DNA of 64,000 bases from Chitinophaga terrae (ex Kim and Jung 2007) (GCF_900107795.1 NZ_FNRL01000007.1:62001-126000); one strand, 5' to 3'. Shown: positions 9,849-18,874, numbered from the stretch's first letter. The notes: a model not told the origin generated them from the sequence alone. A program made the numbers and translations.

Positions 9849-9990
9849 TTGATGTGCATATTGGCAAAGGTTGATACGGCTACCCAATTCTTCAACAGGT
9901 TTGCTATGTTTCTTATTAACTTAATTGCTGCGTTAAAACGTTGCTATCTCCCTATCGTAAAATCAATATTTTATAAGTCTTAATCAACAA

Positions 9991-10025
9991 AAAAGGGCCG
10001 AACCTTTAAACAGTTCAACCCTTTA
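9991..10025 (-). terminator. Second (distal) terminator hairpin
   Basis: AAAGGGCCGAAC pairs with GTTCAACCCTTT (10 of 12 positions). On the minus strand it is followed by a TTTTTT run. Confidence 0.65.
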
Positions 10026-10055
10026 TTGATTATTGAAGTGGATGCTAAATGAAAA

Positions 10056-10080
10056 GATCCCGGCAGGTTATGTCGGGATC
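10056..10080 (-). terminator. Proximal terminator hairpin of the small Lys/Ala-rich gene
   Basis: GATCCCG and CGGGATC form a 7-bp stem; on the minus strand TTTT follows. It lies about 30 bases after the stop codon. Confidence 0.65.
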
Positions 10081-10111
10081 CAATAAACTCAAAACGTTAT
10101 AGTGTTTTGTA

Positions 10112-10297
10112 TTAAGCCGCTTTCTTCTTAGGAGCTGGTTTTTCAGCTTTCTTAGCAGTGTCGGAAGCATGTTTAGCAGGAGCTTTAGCTTCAGTTTTTG
10201 CTTTTTCTTTCTTAGCTGGTTTTTCAGCTGGAGCTTGAGCGAAAGAAGCAGCAGAAATGCTCATTAATACTACAGCGGCGATCAGGCTTTTTTTCAT
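10112..10297 (-). CDS. Small secreted Lys/Ala/Pro-rich protein
   Basis: A 61-residue protein: signal peptide MKKSLIAAVVLMSISAASFA (cleavage before QAPAEK), then a ~40-residue tail made almost only of Ala, Lys, Pro and Glu with KPAKKEKAK-type repeats. No family assigned. The mature peptide is very basic and probably unstructured. It closely resembles the 74-residue protein at 12840-13064, on the other side of the histidine kinase gene, in signal peptide and composition. Its own hairpin terminators suggest it is a monocistronic, probably abundant transcript. Coding is supported by the good signal peptide. Confidence 0.75.
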   Translation of the reverse strand: MKKSLIAAVVLMSISAASFAQAPAEKPAKKEKAKTEAKAPAKHASDTAKKAEKPAPKKKAA

Positions 10298-10446
10298 GAT
10301 GATTGTCTTTTTAAATGATTATTAAAGAATATTGTTTTTGTTGTTGAAGTAAAATTAAGGCAGGAGAGGAGGGATAGGAGAGATGTTTCGGTGAATCCGG
10401 CAATACTGTCGTTGAATATGGTAAAATGCACGGTAATGCAAGTACG

Positions 10447-12645
10447 TTAAAGCAGTAAATGAATAGCTTCCTGAACAGCCTGTATGCTCAGCTGCTTTAG
10501 TGTATTGAACTGTGCGGCAACAATTTGTGGATGATAACTATTTTCCTGCAGGCTTTCCAACAGATCTAACAAGGGGTATAAATGCTCTTCCAATCCAATA
10601 AATGCGACGGTGGTTTTTAGGGTATGCGCCGCAGCCCTGATGCCGCTGATATTTTCTGAAGCAATCGCATTCTTTAAGGCCGACAGCTCTTCTGGCAGCT
10701 GGGTTACAAACTGTTCAAGCATCGTCCTGACAAAGGTTTCATTACCGTTAGATAACTGCTGCAAATACTGCATATTGATGACCTGCAAAGGCGCCGCTTC
10801 AGCGGGTAAATGCGAACCGTTGACATGGTCCCTGGCCGGCAACTTGCCGGTATACAATTGTATCAGCCTGAAAAGTTCCGTTTCATTGATAGGCTTGGCA
10901 ATATACTCGCTCATTCCCATTTGCAAACACTTTTCCCTTTCACCTGTCATGGCGTGGGCAGTCATAGCGATAACAGGAATGGTTGACTTAAGGTCATTGC
11001 GGATGCGCTGTATGGTAGAATAGCCATCCATTTCCGGCATTTGTATGTCGAGCAGCACCAGGTCGAAATGCTGTTTATCCAGCGACTGCAATACCTCGTG
11101 GCCGTTGTTAACGATCTTGTACTGCAGTTGCCAGTTATGCAACAGGTGTTTCAGCAGGTTCTGGTTCATCTTGTTATCTTCAGCAACCAATATCCTGACA
11201 TCGGGATGGGCAGGCAGTATTTCTCCCTCCGCCAGGTAGTTTTGCTGATCTTCGGAGATGGAATCTCCCAGGGTGTATGGGAGTTCTACCTTAAATGTAG
11301 CGCCTTCTCCGGGCGCACTTTCCACGGAAATGAAGCCGTTCTGCAATTCAATCAGTTGCTTCACGATGGTAAGGCCCAGGCCTGTACCGCCAAACTTACG
11401 GGTGGCGGCGCTTTCCAGCTGGTTGAACCGGTCGAAGATGCTTTGTTGCTTAGCCGGGTCAATACCAATACCCGTATCTATAACGGTAAAGAGTAAACGT
11501 AATGCCTGGTCCTGTTCCCATACTTTTTCCACATGGATGGTAACGCTGCCTTTATCAGTGAACTTGATGGCGTTGCTGGTCAGGTTCACCAACACCTGGG
11601 TGAGGCGTACAGGATCGCCGTAGAGGATATCCGGAATGCTCTCGTCAACTGTTACACTCAGTTGCAGGTCTTTTTCCATCGCCTTGGGCCTGAACAAAGT
11701 ATTAACGCTATGGAGCACGCTCCGCAGGCTGAAGGATACCGGCTCTATACGCATCATACCCGATTCGATCTTCGACAGGTCGAGGATGTCGTTAATGATA
11801 TCCAGCAGGTTGTTGCCGGCGGTTTCTATTGCGCTTACGTATTCCTTGGATTGTTCGTTCAGCGGTTGGGTCTTTAACAGGTGAGTAAAGCCCAGCACGG
11901 CGTTCATGGGGGTGCGGATCTCATGGCTCATATTAGCCAGGAATTGTTCTTTAACGGCTCCCAGTTTTTTCTCCTTGCGCTGCGATTCGTCCAACGCTTC
12001 AATTAGTTGTTCCTGTTTATGAATGCGGCTGATTATATAAAGGAAGGCCAGGATGCTGGTAAGACAGGCAAAGAACACCAGGGTAGTGCCCCACCTGAGC
12101 GCCCGGTGCCCGCTGCTGTCTATCAGGTTGGTGGCCCTGTTGACCTCCGACTGCCTGGTAGAGTCGAGTTGGTGCAGTATATTGGTGATGGCTTCGCCTA
12201 AGCGTTTTCCTTTCTGGTTATTGATCATTTTTTCTGCAGCGCTTTTGCCATCGCTGTAGAAAGTGTCCAATACCATGAGGTTGAAAGAATTTTTTTCTTC
12301 GACGAGGTAGTTCAGTTGGGTTAACAGGCGTTCGGTACTGTCGTTCCTTAGTATCCTGTTGATCTCTTTCAGGTCGGCTTTAATGATCGCTACTTCCGCT
12401 TCAATTCCTATTATGTGAACAGTGTCCTGCGAGATAACAGCTCCTCTGACCTTACTGTCGGTTTTTGCCATATTCGTTTGCAGCTTCTGCAACTCGTTCT
12501 TCACATTCAGCTCCTGCAGCAGTTGTTCGTTACCCCGGATCAGTTTACGGATGTTGTTGGAAGAATTAAACTGCAATACAATAAATAAAATCATTCCGAA
12601 GATGAACAGTCCGAGTAGGTAATATTTGATTCGTTTAGGCTGCAT
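10447..12645 (-). CDS. Hybrid sensor histidine kinase with receiver and HPt domains
   Basis: A 732-residue membrane kinase of the BarA/TorS type. Membrane helix 1 is at about 10-26, then an extracytoplasmic helical sensor (about 30-183, CHASE3-like length), then helix 2 (about 184-206). HisKA follows with phospho-acceptor His241 in NMSHEIRTPMNAVLGF. The HATPase_c domain has LVNLTSNAIKF (N box) and GGTGLGLTIVKQL (G2 box). A receiver domain starts at RILVAEDNKMNQNLL with the phosphorylated Asp in VLLDIQMPEMDG. An HPt domain has His674 in AAAHTLKTTVAF. A separate output regulator is therefore expected; the LytTR regulator at 13191 is the nearest candidate but is not shown to be its partner. Confidence 0.95.
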   Translation of the reverse strand: MQPKRIKYYLLGLFIFGMILFIVLQFNSSNNIRKLIRGNEQLLQELNVKNELQKLQTNMAKTDSKVRGAVISQDTVHIIGIEAEVAIIKADLKEINRILRNDSTERLLTQLNYLVEEKNSFNLMVLDTFYSDGKSAAEKMINNQKGKRLGEAITNILHQLDSTRQSEVNRATNLIDSSGHRALRWGTTLVFFACLTSILAFLYIISRIHKQEQLIEALDESQRKEKKLGAVKEQFLANMSHEIRTPMNAVLGFTHLLKTQPLNEQSKEYVSAIETAGNNLLDIINDILDLSKIESGMMRIEPVSFSLRSVLHSVNTLFRPKAMEKDLQLSVTVDESIPDILYGDPVRLTQVLVNLTSNAIKFTDKGSVTIHVEKVWEQDQALRLLFTVIDTGIGIDPAKQQSIFDRFNQLESAATRKFGGTGLGLTIVKQLIELQNGFISVESAPGEGATFKVELPYTLGDSISEDQQNYLAEGEILPAHPDVRILVAEDNKMNQNLLKHLLHNWQLQYKIVNNGHEVLQSLDKQHFDLVLLDIQMPEMDGYSTIQRIRNDLKSTIPVIAMTAHAMTGEREKCLQMGMSEYIAKPINETELFRLIQLYTGKLPARDHVNGSHLPAEAAPLQVINMQYLQQLSNGNETFVRTMLEQFVTQLPEELSALKNAIASENISGIRAAAHTLKTTVAFIGLEEHLYPLLDLLESLQENSYHPQIVAAQFNTLKQLSIQAVQEAIHLLL

Positions 12646-12705
12646 GACAGTTTAATACGTAAGATGCGTGGATATAGGAAAGCCAGTATTAAGATACCTG
12701 ATTTA

Positions 12706-12760
12706 AATTTTTCGGCCAACAGCTGTTATAATAAATTCATTAGCTATTGGCCGAAAAATT
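12706..12760 (-). terminator. Long inverted repeat upstream of the histidine kinase gene
   Basis: Perfect 14-bp arms AATTTTTCGGCCAA (12706-12719) and TTGGCCGAAAAATT (12747-12760) enclose a 27-base AT-rich loop; pairing extends about five more bases with one mismatch. It lies 80 bases after the stop of the small gene at 12840 and 60 bases before the kinase start. It could be that gene's terminator or an operator for the kinase. Confidence 0.5.
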
Positions 12761-12839
12761 ACAATAACTACCGGAAATGTAAATAGTTTCAACGAGAAAC
12801 CCCATCGAAACTAAATACAGAAAACCCCTGTGGTAGAAT

Positions 12840-13064
12840 TTATTTTGCTTTAGGTGCAGCGGCAGGAGCAGGTTTGGCAGCATGGTGATGATGATGTTTT
12901 GCATGTGCTTTAGCTGCAGGAGCTTTTTCCTGGTTAGCTGCGGTTTCTTTCTTCGCAGGCGCTGCTTCTTTTTTTACTTCTTTTTTAGGAGTAGTGGTTT
13001 GTGCAAAAGATGATGCACTCATAACCAGCATTGCTGCAGCGAGGACTAAACTTAACTTTTTCAT
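12840..13064 (-). CDS. Small secreted Lys/Ala-rich protein with His cluster
   Basis: A 74-residue protein: signal peptide MKKLSLVLAAAMLVMSASSFA, then a Lys/Ala/Glu/Pro-rich tail carrying the cluster AHAKHHHHHAAKPAP. It shares its signal peptide pattern and the KKE/PAKK vocabulary with the 61-residue protein at 10112, and is probably a paralogue. The His run could bind metal ions (Ni, Zn, Cu), which is inference from composition only. A TACCTTTA sequence (close to TAnnTTTG) about 40 bases upstream may be its promoter. Confidence 0.75.
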   Translation of the reverse strand: MKKLSLVLAAAMLVMSASSFAQTTTPKKEVKKEAAPAKKETAANQEKAPAAKAHAKHHHHHAAKPAPAAAPKAK

Positions 13065-13190
13065 ATTTTCTTGCTTTAAAAGTGATCAATTGTTTGACGA
13101 TATAAAGGTACGCCAGCGCATAGCCGGGTAGGCAGACAATTGGATCAACAGGCAAGAGCTGTCGGTTAACAGGGAATAAGTGTCGGCGAA

Positions 13191-13886
13191 CTATAGTAAG
13201 TTAAGTTTGCTGTTTAGACTGTTGCGATAGGCGTCGGCAACTGGTATGGCATGCTTCTGAATAATGATGGTGCCGTCTTCTATGGATTCTATTTTGTCGA
13301 GCGATACAATATAAGACCGGTGTACCCGCATGAATTTAGAGGAAGGTAGTTTTTCTTCCAGCGATTTCAGGGTGGAGTGAATGGCATGGAACCTGGCAGG
13401 GGTGTGGAGTTTCACATAATCGCCCATGGCTTCCAGGTAAAGGATATCTTCCGTTCTGATACGTTTTAACACGCCGTTATCCCGGATGAAAATAAATTCT
13501 GCATCTGATATCTGCACGGTGCCCTGGCTGCTCTCGCAAAGCTCCTTTGCCTTTTCTATGGCTTGTATGAACCTGGCCGGCTGAACTGGTTTGATAAGAT
13601 AATCTACTACATTCAGTTCAAATGCCTCTACTGCGTAATCCTTTTTTACCGTAGTGAAAATGATCAAAGGTTTGCTCTTGCCCAGGTTACGGGTCAGCTC
13701 CAGGCCGCTCATGCCAGGCATCTCTATATCCAGTAACAGGAGGTCCACTTTTTCCTGCTGAAGGAGATTATAGGCTTCCATGGCGCTGCCGCATTCCCCC
13801 ACCACCTGGAGCAAGGATACATGGCTGGCCAATTGTCGCATAGCCGTACGGGCAAGTTTATTATCATCTACGATGAGGCAATTCAT
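13191..13886 (-). CDS. LytTR-family response regulator
   Basis: A 231-residue two-domain regulator. The receiver domain (1-120) has acidic residues Asp7/Asp8 in IVDDNK, phosphorylatable Asp53 in LLLLDIEMPGM and the conserved Lys in VVDYLIKPV. The LytTR DNA-binding domain (about 135-231) has IFIRDNGVLKRI, ILYLEAMGDYVKLHT and FMRVHRSYIVSLDKI. Such regulators normally pair with a LytS/YehU-type kinase; none lies next to it. The nearest kinase is the hybrid kinase at 10447, separated by the small secreted gene. Confidence 0.94.
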   Translation of the reverse strand: MNCLIVDDNKLARTAMRQLASHVSLLQVVGECGSAMEAYNLLQQEKVDLLLLDIEMPGMSGLELTRNLGKSKPLIIFTTVKKDYAVEAFELNVVDYLIKPVQPARFIQAIEKAKELCESSQGTVQISDAEFIFIRDNGVLKRIRTEDILYLEAMGDYVKLHTPARFHAIHSTLKSLEEKLPSSKFMRVHRSYIVSLDKIESIEDGTIIIQKHAIPVADAYRNSLNSKLNLL

Positions 13887-13987
13887 GCGGCTAAAATAAA
13901 TAAATTTCTTACGTGGCCATTTTTATTTTCCATCTCTTCCTGCCATCATCTCCTCATTCTCTTATTATTAATAATAAAATATTTTTA

Positions 13988-13995
13988 TATATTTG
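13988..13995 (+). promoter_or_regulatory. Likely promoter -7 element
   Basis: TATATTTG matches the TAnnTTTG consensus 21 bases before the ATG at 14017, in a very AT-rich stretch. Confidence 0.5.
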
Positions 13996-14016
13996 AAATT
14001 AATAATTAGTTATAGG

Positions 14017-15645
14017 ATGAAATATCTAAAATGCTTGTTTCTCCTGGCAATTTTATCTGCCGTTTTTTCGGCGGCAACCGGCCAGGTACCTGTTGTATCA
14101 CTAAGCGCTGATTTTAACGTGCCGGACGATGGATGGGACAAACTGCTGCAACTGAGGAATGGGAACACCTGCTACCTGAATTTCAGCCGGAAGAGCGGAC
14201 TAATTGTTACCATGTATAATTCGAAGCATGAACTGACGGCGGTTGATACGACTGCAGCCCGGTTGTGGAAAGCTGATGACCTGGAATCTTCAGAGCTGGA
14301 CGGGATCTTCGAGATCAACGGACAGCCGGTCATATTTATACAACAACTGGTGAAGAACCTCCCTGTGTTATACCGCCTGGTACTGGACCCTGTTTCAGGC
14401 AAATTGCAGCAGGAAGATAAGCTGGGCGAACTGCCGTCGGTACAGCACCGCAGTGTGCTGGTGGATGACAATCTTGCCTCCCATGATTTCTTTGTAGAAA
14501 AAGATCCGCGCAGTGATCACTATGCCATTGCTGCATTCACGGGTACGCCTATACAAAAAAATGATAGTCTTCGTACGCGGATCACCGTTACCCATTATGG
14601 TCCGCAACATGCAGTGCTGAATAAAGGACTGTTCTATTTAGCCGACACGGCTTATAACTATTTCAGTTATATCAATATGGCAGTAAGCGGGGATAGGATC
14701 TACCTTTCTACTGTTGGGTTCAATACAAAGAAAGAAACAGGCAACAATGTATCCAGGGTGCTCTTTTCTGTCTTATCGCCGGATTCTGCAACCTTCTCGC
14801 ACCAGCTGTTGAATACCGGTAGGGAGCCTGGCAATGTAAGCGGCGCCGTTCAATACCTGCCGGCGCTTGACCAGGTTAGGCTGTTGTTGCATATACCCGG
14901 TCAGCAAACCGACGGGAATTCCGGTTCTGAGATCTTCCAGTTCTCCGCTTCCACAGGCAAGCTTCGCAAACATGCCAACCTGGTATTCCCGGAACTGGAC
15001 AGGAACGCCCAAACCAACCTGGGCTACCAGCAGCCTTTTAAAGGTACTCCTCAACGCTGGCGGACGAACGAAGACGGCAGCAGTGTGTTACTGCTGGAAA
15101 ACCTATCGTTCTTTAAGCAGGGAAACTCCCAGGTCAATAAGTTCCACACAAATTTCGGCGACCTGGGTATTGCCATGCTGGATAGCAGTGGCAGGGAAAA
15201 TAATACAGTGGCCATTTCCAAGTACCAGGTAGTTACCGGTATTTGCGAACCTTTCCAGTTGCAGCGCAGGGTAAAAAGCGAATGGGTGTTCAGGAACAAG
15301 ATAGCCGCCCTGAATACGAATACCTATATGTCGTACGATTTTGTGCAGATCCCCAACGCTTCGTTTGTTCTGTTCAACGATTACCTGCAATACCTGGAAA
15401 CGGGAGGGGCGGAAAGGACCAGGAAGCCGCTGAAATACCCGGTGGATGCCAATTTTGTATGCTACCGTTTCTATAATGGTAAAATGGACAGGTTGTTCCT
15501 TTTCGGAACGCCTGAAACCACGAAAGGGTACGCGTGCCTTATGGGAGCAGCCGATTACGACGCCTCATCGAAGGTGTATGCAACCATTCTTATCAGCCGC
15601 AAAGGCCTGGAAAGAAAGGCCAACATCGCCTGGATACAATTCTAG
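14017..15645 (+). CDS. Exported protein of unknown function
   Basis: A 542-residue protein with signal peptide MKYLKCLFLLAILSAVFSAATG. The mature sequence is rich in β-strand-like alternation with many Gly/Asp/Asn turns, suggesting a β-propeller or similar fold; I cannot place it in a named family. Repeating strand patterns appear throughout (for example VYATILISRKGLERKANIAW at the end). The open frame extends to 13993, but ATG 14017 gives a clean signal peptide and sits correctly behind the -7 element. It overlaps the convergent endonuclease V gene by 4 bases. Confidence 0.75.
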   Translation: MKYLKCLFLLAILSAVFSAATGQVPVVSLSADFNVPDDGWDKLLQLRNGNTCYLNFSRKSGLIVTMYNSKHELTAVDTTAARLWKADDLESSELDGIFEINGQPVIFIQQLVKNLPVLYRLVLDPVSGKLQQEDKLGELPSVQHRSVLVDDNLASHDFFVEKDPRSDHYAIAAFTGTPIQKNDSLRTRITVTHYGPQHAVLNKGLFYLADTAYNYFSYINMAVSGDRIYLSTVGFNTKKETGNNVSRVLFSVLSPDSATFSHQLLNTGREPGNVSGAVQYLPALDQVRLLLHIPGQQTDGNSGSEIFQFSASTGKLRKHANLVFPELDRNAQTNLGYQQPFKGTPQRWRTNEDGSSVLLLENLSFFKQGNSQVNKFHTNFGDLGIAMLDSSGRENNTVAISKYQVVTGICEPFQLQRRVKSEWVFRNKIAALNTNTYMSYDFVQIPNASFVLFNDYLQYLETGGAERTRKPLKYPVDANFVCYRFYNGKMDRLFLFGTPETTKGYACLMGAADYDASSKVYATILISRKGLERKANIAWIQF

Positions 15646-16334
15646 TCAGCTTTCGTATAGCCTTCGTTTATCAGCCCTTTCCTGAAGCTGTTTACAGCGT
15701 TGTGCGCCAACCGTGTTGGTTCCGGCAGGCGGTAGTTCCTGATACTCTGTTGCAGGATCCGCAGGCTGGTTGGGATGTCGGTCAGGTGACCGGGAGAAAC
15801 AAATATGGGCTTTACATTTTTCTTGCTTCTAAGCACGGTACCGATGGGCTGATCAAATTTATCGGTAAGCAGGGTGTGTTCATTTTGCTGCAGGCCAGGT
15901 TCTTCATATTTGCCGTATAATTTCTTCTTAGCGCTGCCGATGGTAGGATGTTGGGCCAGTACTCCAAAATGGCTGGCGATACCCATTTTCCGGGGATGCG
16001 CGATGCCATGGCCATCTACAACCAATACATCAGGTTTAACGGGTAACTGTTCCCAGGCTTCCAGCAGGGCCGGCACCTCCCTGAATGCCAGGAAACCCGG
16101 CACGTAAGGGAACAATACTTCTTTCCGGACCAGCGAATAACCAACGGGTTTCAGGTCAGGAAAAGTAAGCAGCACGATCCCGGCGTAAACGGTTGTACTG
16201 AACTTATTAAAGGAAATATCGGCGCCGCCGATCAATTTTATGTCCCCGGTAAAAGGGGTAACAATCACCTGGTCTTTTAGCGTTTTTTGTATTGCTGTTG
16301 CTTCGGGAACTGTCAGTGTATTATAATCAGTCAT
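15642..16334 (-). CDS. nfi: Endonuclease V (deoxyinosine 3' endonuclease)
   Basis: A 230-residue DNA repair enzyme that nicks the second phosphodiester bond 3' to deoxyinosine. Family features are GGADISFNK (metal-binding Asp), VPGFLAFREVPALLEAW, and PDVLVVDGHGIAHPRKMGIASHFGV with the catalytic/recognition DGHG.AHPR.G.A.H.G pattern. The length is as expected. The upstream gene (DUF763) ends one base before its start, so the two are probably cotranscribed. Confidence 0.95.
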   Translation of the reverse strand: MTDYNTLTVPEATAIQKTLKDQVIVTPFTGDIKLIGGADISFNKFSTTVYAGIVLLTFPDLKPVGYSLVRKEVLFPYVPGFLAFREVPALLEAWEQLPVKPDVLVVDGHGIAHPRKMGIASHFGVLAQHPTIGSAKKKLYGKYEEPGLQQNEHTLLTDKFDQPIGTVLRSKKNVKPIFVSPGHLTDIPTSLRILQQSIRNYRLPEPTRLAHNAVNSFRKGLINEGYTKAD

Positions 16335-16335
16335 T

Positions 16336-17541
16336 TCAGAATAATTTTAGCTGTTCTCCGGACTTCGGATCTGCCGGTTTAGTAGCCTTACCAAAAACCG
16401 TGCGCCCGCCATATTTCCAGGAATCCTGTCGTTCCCGTTCTATTACTTTGTCGAAATTTGTATTGGGTTCAAAGTCTTTTTCGATCTGCTGTGAGAGCTG
16501 TGAAAGTTTCCTGATCGCATCCTTCTTTTCTGAGGCGCCGACTTTTGCTTTATCCAGCGCTTCTTTCAGGGTTTGAATGGTATTGTCGTAGATCTTCAGC
16601 GGCACGGGGAAGGGGTGACCGTCCTTACCTCCATGGGCAAACGAATACCTGGCCGGGTCTTCGAAGCGGGAAGGCGTACCATGTATCACTTCGCTCACCA
16701 GGGTTAGCGATTGTAATGTTCTCGGGCCTACGCCTTCCAGCATCAGCAGGGCTTCGAAGTCGGCCGGTTTGGTGTCGTACGCCAGCGCCAGCACGCTGCC
16801 CAGGCGTTTCAGGTTCACATCTTCCGCCCGCACATCATGGTGGGAGGGCATGATCAGTTTGATCTCCTGGAGGAGATGCGCCGGTTTTTCGCCCGTCAGG
16901 TTCAGTATCCCGTGCTGGGTCGGGTCGGCCGCCTTATCTGTCAGGTTGAGTATCAATCCCTGGTTTTTACCGTAGATAAAAGTATGGGGGGATTGGGTAT
17001 ATGATTCGAAAGATTTTGAATGCCAGTGGTAGCGGCGGGCCAGGCCATTGGCATCGTTCATTCCCTGTTGCACAACGGCCCATTCTCCGTCATCCGACAA
17101 GATGAAAGAGTGGAGATATAGCTGGAAACCGTCTTGTATAGCCGTGTTATCGACTTTAGCGGTCACTTTGCTGCTATAGACCAACTGTTCGCCGGGCAGG
17201 CCTGTTTTATCGGCAATGGCGCGCAGTTCGGCCGGGGTTTGTTTGCTATACTTGCCCTTTCCTCCGCAAATATAAATCCCCAGTTCCCTGGAATGAGGGT
17301 TGATGGCCTTTTTCAGCGCGCCCATAACGCTGGTGGTGATGCCTGACGAGTGCCAGTCCATTCCCAGTACACAGCCAAGCGCCTGGAACCAACAAGGGTC
17401 ACTCAACCGCTTTATCACTTCGTTCTTCCCGTAATCGGTTACAATGGCCTCTACGATTGCGCCGCCCAAAAGACTCATTCGCTTGTAAAGCCAGGCAGGT
17501 ACCTGGCCATAGTGCAGAGGCAGATCTGCGTATGATGGCAT
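16336..17541 (-). CDS. DUF763 family protein
   Basis: A 401-residue protein matching DUF763 from its start, with segments ADLPLHYGQVPAWLYKRM, GMDWHSSGITTSVMGALK, YICGGKGKYSKQTP and HHDVRAEDVNLKRLG; the last is followed by a helix-hairpin-helix-like LLMLEGVGPRTLQSLTLVSEVIHG. DUF763 has no confirmed biochemistry. The HhH-like segment and close coupling to endonuclease V suggest a nucleic-acid or repair role (inference). The C-terminal ~80 residues are charged and helical. Confidence 0.88.
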   Translation of the reverse strand: MPSYADLPLHYGQVPAWLYKRMSLLGGAIVEAIVTDYGKNEVIKRLSDPCWFQALGCVLGMDWHSSGITTSVMGALKKAINPHSRELGIYICGGKGKYSKQTPAELRAIADKTGLPGEQLVYSSKVTAKVDNTAIQDGFQLYLHSFILSDDGEWAVVQQGMNDANGLARRYHWHSKSFESYTQSPHTFIYGKNQGLILNLTDKAADPTQHGILNLTGEKPAHLLQEIKLIMPSHHDVRAEDVNLKRLGSVLALAYDTKPADFEALLMLEGVGPRTLQSLTLVSEVIHGTPSRFEDPARYSFAHGGKDGHPFPVPLKIYDNTIQTLKEALDKAKVGASEKKDAIRKLSQLSQQIEKDFEPNTNFDKVIERERQDSWKYGGRTVFGKATKPADPKSGEQLKLF

Positions 17542-17566
17542 TTTTCCTGGTTAAAAAGGTGACTGA

Positions 17567-18232
17567 TTACAATGGGTTAGCGTGCACCTGGTATTGGAAT
17601 ACATTATTGTTGTTCAGAAGAAATTCATCCAGCTGTTCCATTTTCGCCTTCGGTCCCCGGACTTCATAATTCACTTCTATCATCTTTTCCTTGCGTACCA
17701 TGAGAATTCTCCTGTACTTAAGCTGGAATTGTTGTAGTAGCTTTTCGACATCAAGATGTGGAGCTTTTTCTTCATAAAAGAAAACGGTGTAGAGGCGTTT
17801 ATCATTGACCTGCGAAATCTGCTTCTCCACGTATTCAAGAATGACCAGTACGATCAGCGAGCCAGCCAGGGCGGTTGCCGCCAGGAAGTAATTGCTCATA
17901 CCTATTGCCATCCCAATGGCTGCCGCAATCCAGATAGAGGCGGCGGTAGTGATCCCGTCTATCGTATAGTCGTTCTTGAAAATCACGCCGGCCCCGATAA
18001 ATCCCACACCTGTGAGAATGTTGGAGGCCACGCGATCAGGCGACCCGGGGAAGCCCAGCTTGGCGCTGAGAATGGTAAAAACCGCGCTGCTCATACAAAT
18101 GAGGGTCATGGTCCGCATTCCCGCCGCTTTGCGTTTATACTCACGTTCGATTCCCAGTAATGCTCCCATTACCAAAGCTATCAACACTTTCAGCAACTGG
18201 TCATCTTCTATTATCTGCAAAGCTTCCTTCAT
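17567..18232 (-). CDS. MgtC/SapB family membrane protein
   Basis: A 221-residue protein. The first ~140 residues are the MgtC membrane domain (VLIALVMGALLGIEREYKRK, MRTMTLICMSSAVFTILSA, GVGFIGAGVIFK, TTAASIWIAAAIGMAIGM). The C-terminal cytosolic part resembles an ACT-like domain with VFFYEEKAPHLDVEKLLQQF. MgtC proteins are linked to growth in low magnesium and to P-type ATPase regulation; the exact role here is not visible. I chose ATG 18232 over an upstream start at 18274 because of the -7 element at 18254-18261. Confidence 0.92.
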   Translation of the reverse strand: MKEALQIIEDDQLLKVLIALVMGALLGIEREYKRKAAGMRTMTLICMSSAVFTILSAKLGFPGSPDRVASNILTGVGFIGAGVIFKNDYTIDGITTAASIWIAAAIGMAIGMSNYFLAATALAGSLIVLVILEYVEKQISQVNDKRLYTVFFYEEKAPHLDVEKLLQQFQLKYRRILMVRKEKMIEVNYEVRGPKAKMEQLDEFLLNNNNVFQYQVHANPL

Positions 18233-18253
18233 GAGCGCAAAATAATTTCTATA

Positions 18254-18261
18254 CAAATGTA
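18254..18261 (-). promoter_or_regulatory. Likely promoter -7 element for the MgtC gene
   Basis: On the minus strand this reads TACATTTG, an exact TAnnTTTG match 21 bases before the chosen ATG. Confidence 0.5.
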
Positions 18262-18365
18262 CGTGTTGGCACAATTCTTTCCTTCACAAAAAAAGTGTGA
18301 GAGAGAATGAGCGATGGGATAGATGAAGTTAATTGAATATGTCTGACCTTAAATATAGTTAATTG

Positions 18366-18560
18366 ATGAAACCCTTTTTCTACAAGTCCTGCATCGTAAT
18401 TTGCTTAGCAGGAATTCTGAGCCTCTTCCTCTTCTCCTGCAGCGGTTCCAAGCAAGCCAGCCAGGAAGCGGATTCGGCTGCAGTTAGCATGCCCAAAGTA
18501 GATAGCACCAGTGTTATCCCGGTTGATACAACCAAGACAAAACCAGATACTATACGTTAA
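18366..18560 (+). CDS. Small lipoprotein, unknown function
   Basis: A 64-residue protein with a hydrophobic signal sequence (residues 6-24) ending in a lipobox (FLFSC). The short mature part is Ser/Thr/Asp-rich with DSTSVIPVDTTKTKPDT. No family recognised. Next to a second mini-lipoprotein gene on the same strand. Confidence 0.65.
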   Translation: MKPFFYKSCIVICLAGILSLFLFSCSGSKQASQEADSAAVSMPKVDSTSVIPVDTTKTKPDTIR

Positions 18561-18627
18561 GCGAGCCCGCAGTTTAGAGGGATAAGACCTATCACCTTTA
18601 GATTTTTCACCCTTAAACTGTAAAATC

Positions 18628-18864
18628 ATGAAACGTTTGATCGCTCTAATGTTAACAGTGTCTGTAGTCTCGGTATTTGCCGCTTGCGGCAATGGAAACC
18701 ATACTCCGCAGACGGACTCAGTGCCAGCCGATAATACCCTAGGAACAGATCAGCAGGATACAGTTCCCGGCGCACAAATGCCTCCCGGTGCAATCAACCC
18801 GGGCGAAGATTCATCCAGGTTTGGTACAGGAGCTGGAGATAGCTCCAAAACACAACGTCCTTAA
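18628..18864 (+). CDS. Small lipoprotein, unknown function
   Basis: A 78-residue protein: MKRLIALMLTVSVVSVFAAC is a lipoprotein signal with lipobox FAAC. The mature part is Gly/Pro/Asp/Gln-rich and low in complexity (QMPPGAINPGEDSS). No family recognised. It is followed by a hairpin terminator at 18875-18930. Confidence 0.7.
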   Translation: MKRLIALMLTVSVVSVFAACGNGNHTPQTDSVPADNTLGTDQQDTVPGAQMPPGAINPGEDSSRFGTGAGDSSKTQRP

Positions 18865-18874
18865 TTGGAAGTAA

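Larger units (their letters stand above)
9849..10111. other. Intergenic region holding two minus-strand hairpins
   Basis: Together with 9790-9848 this forms a 322-base gene-free gap. I see no coding capacity. It contains two terminator-like hairpins (9991-10025 and 10056-10080) downstream of the minus-strand small gene. Confidence 0.6.
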
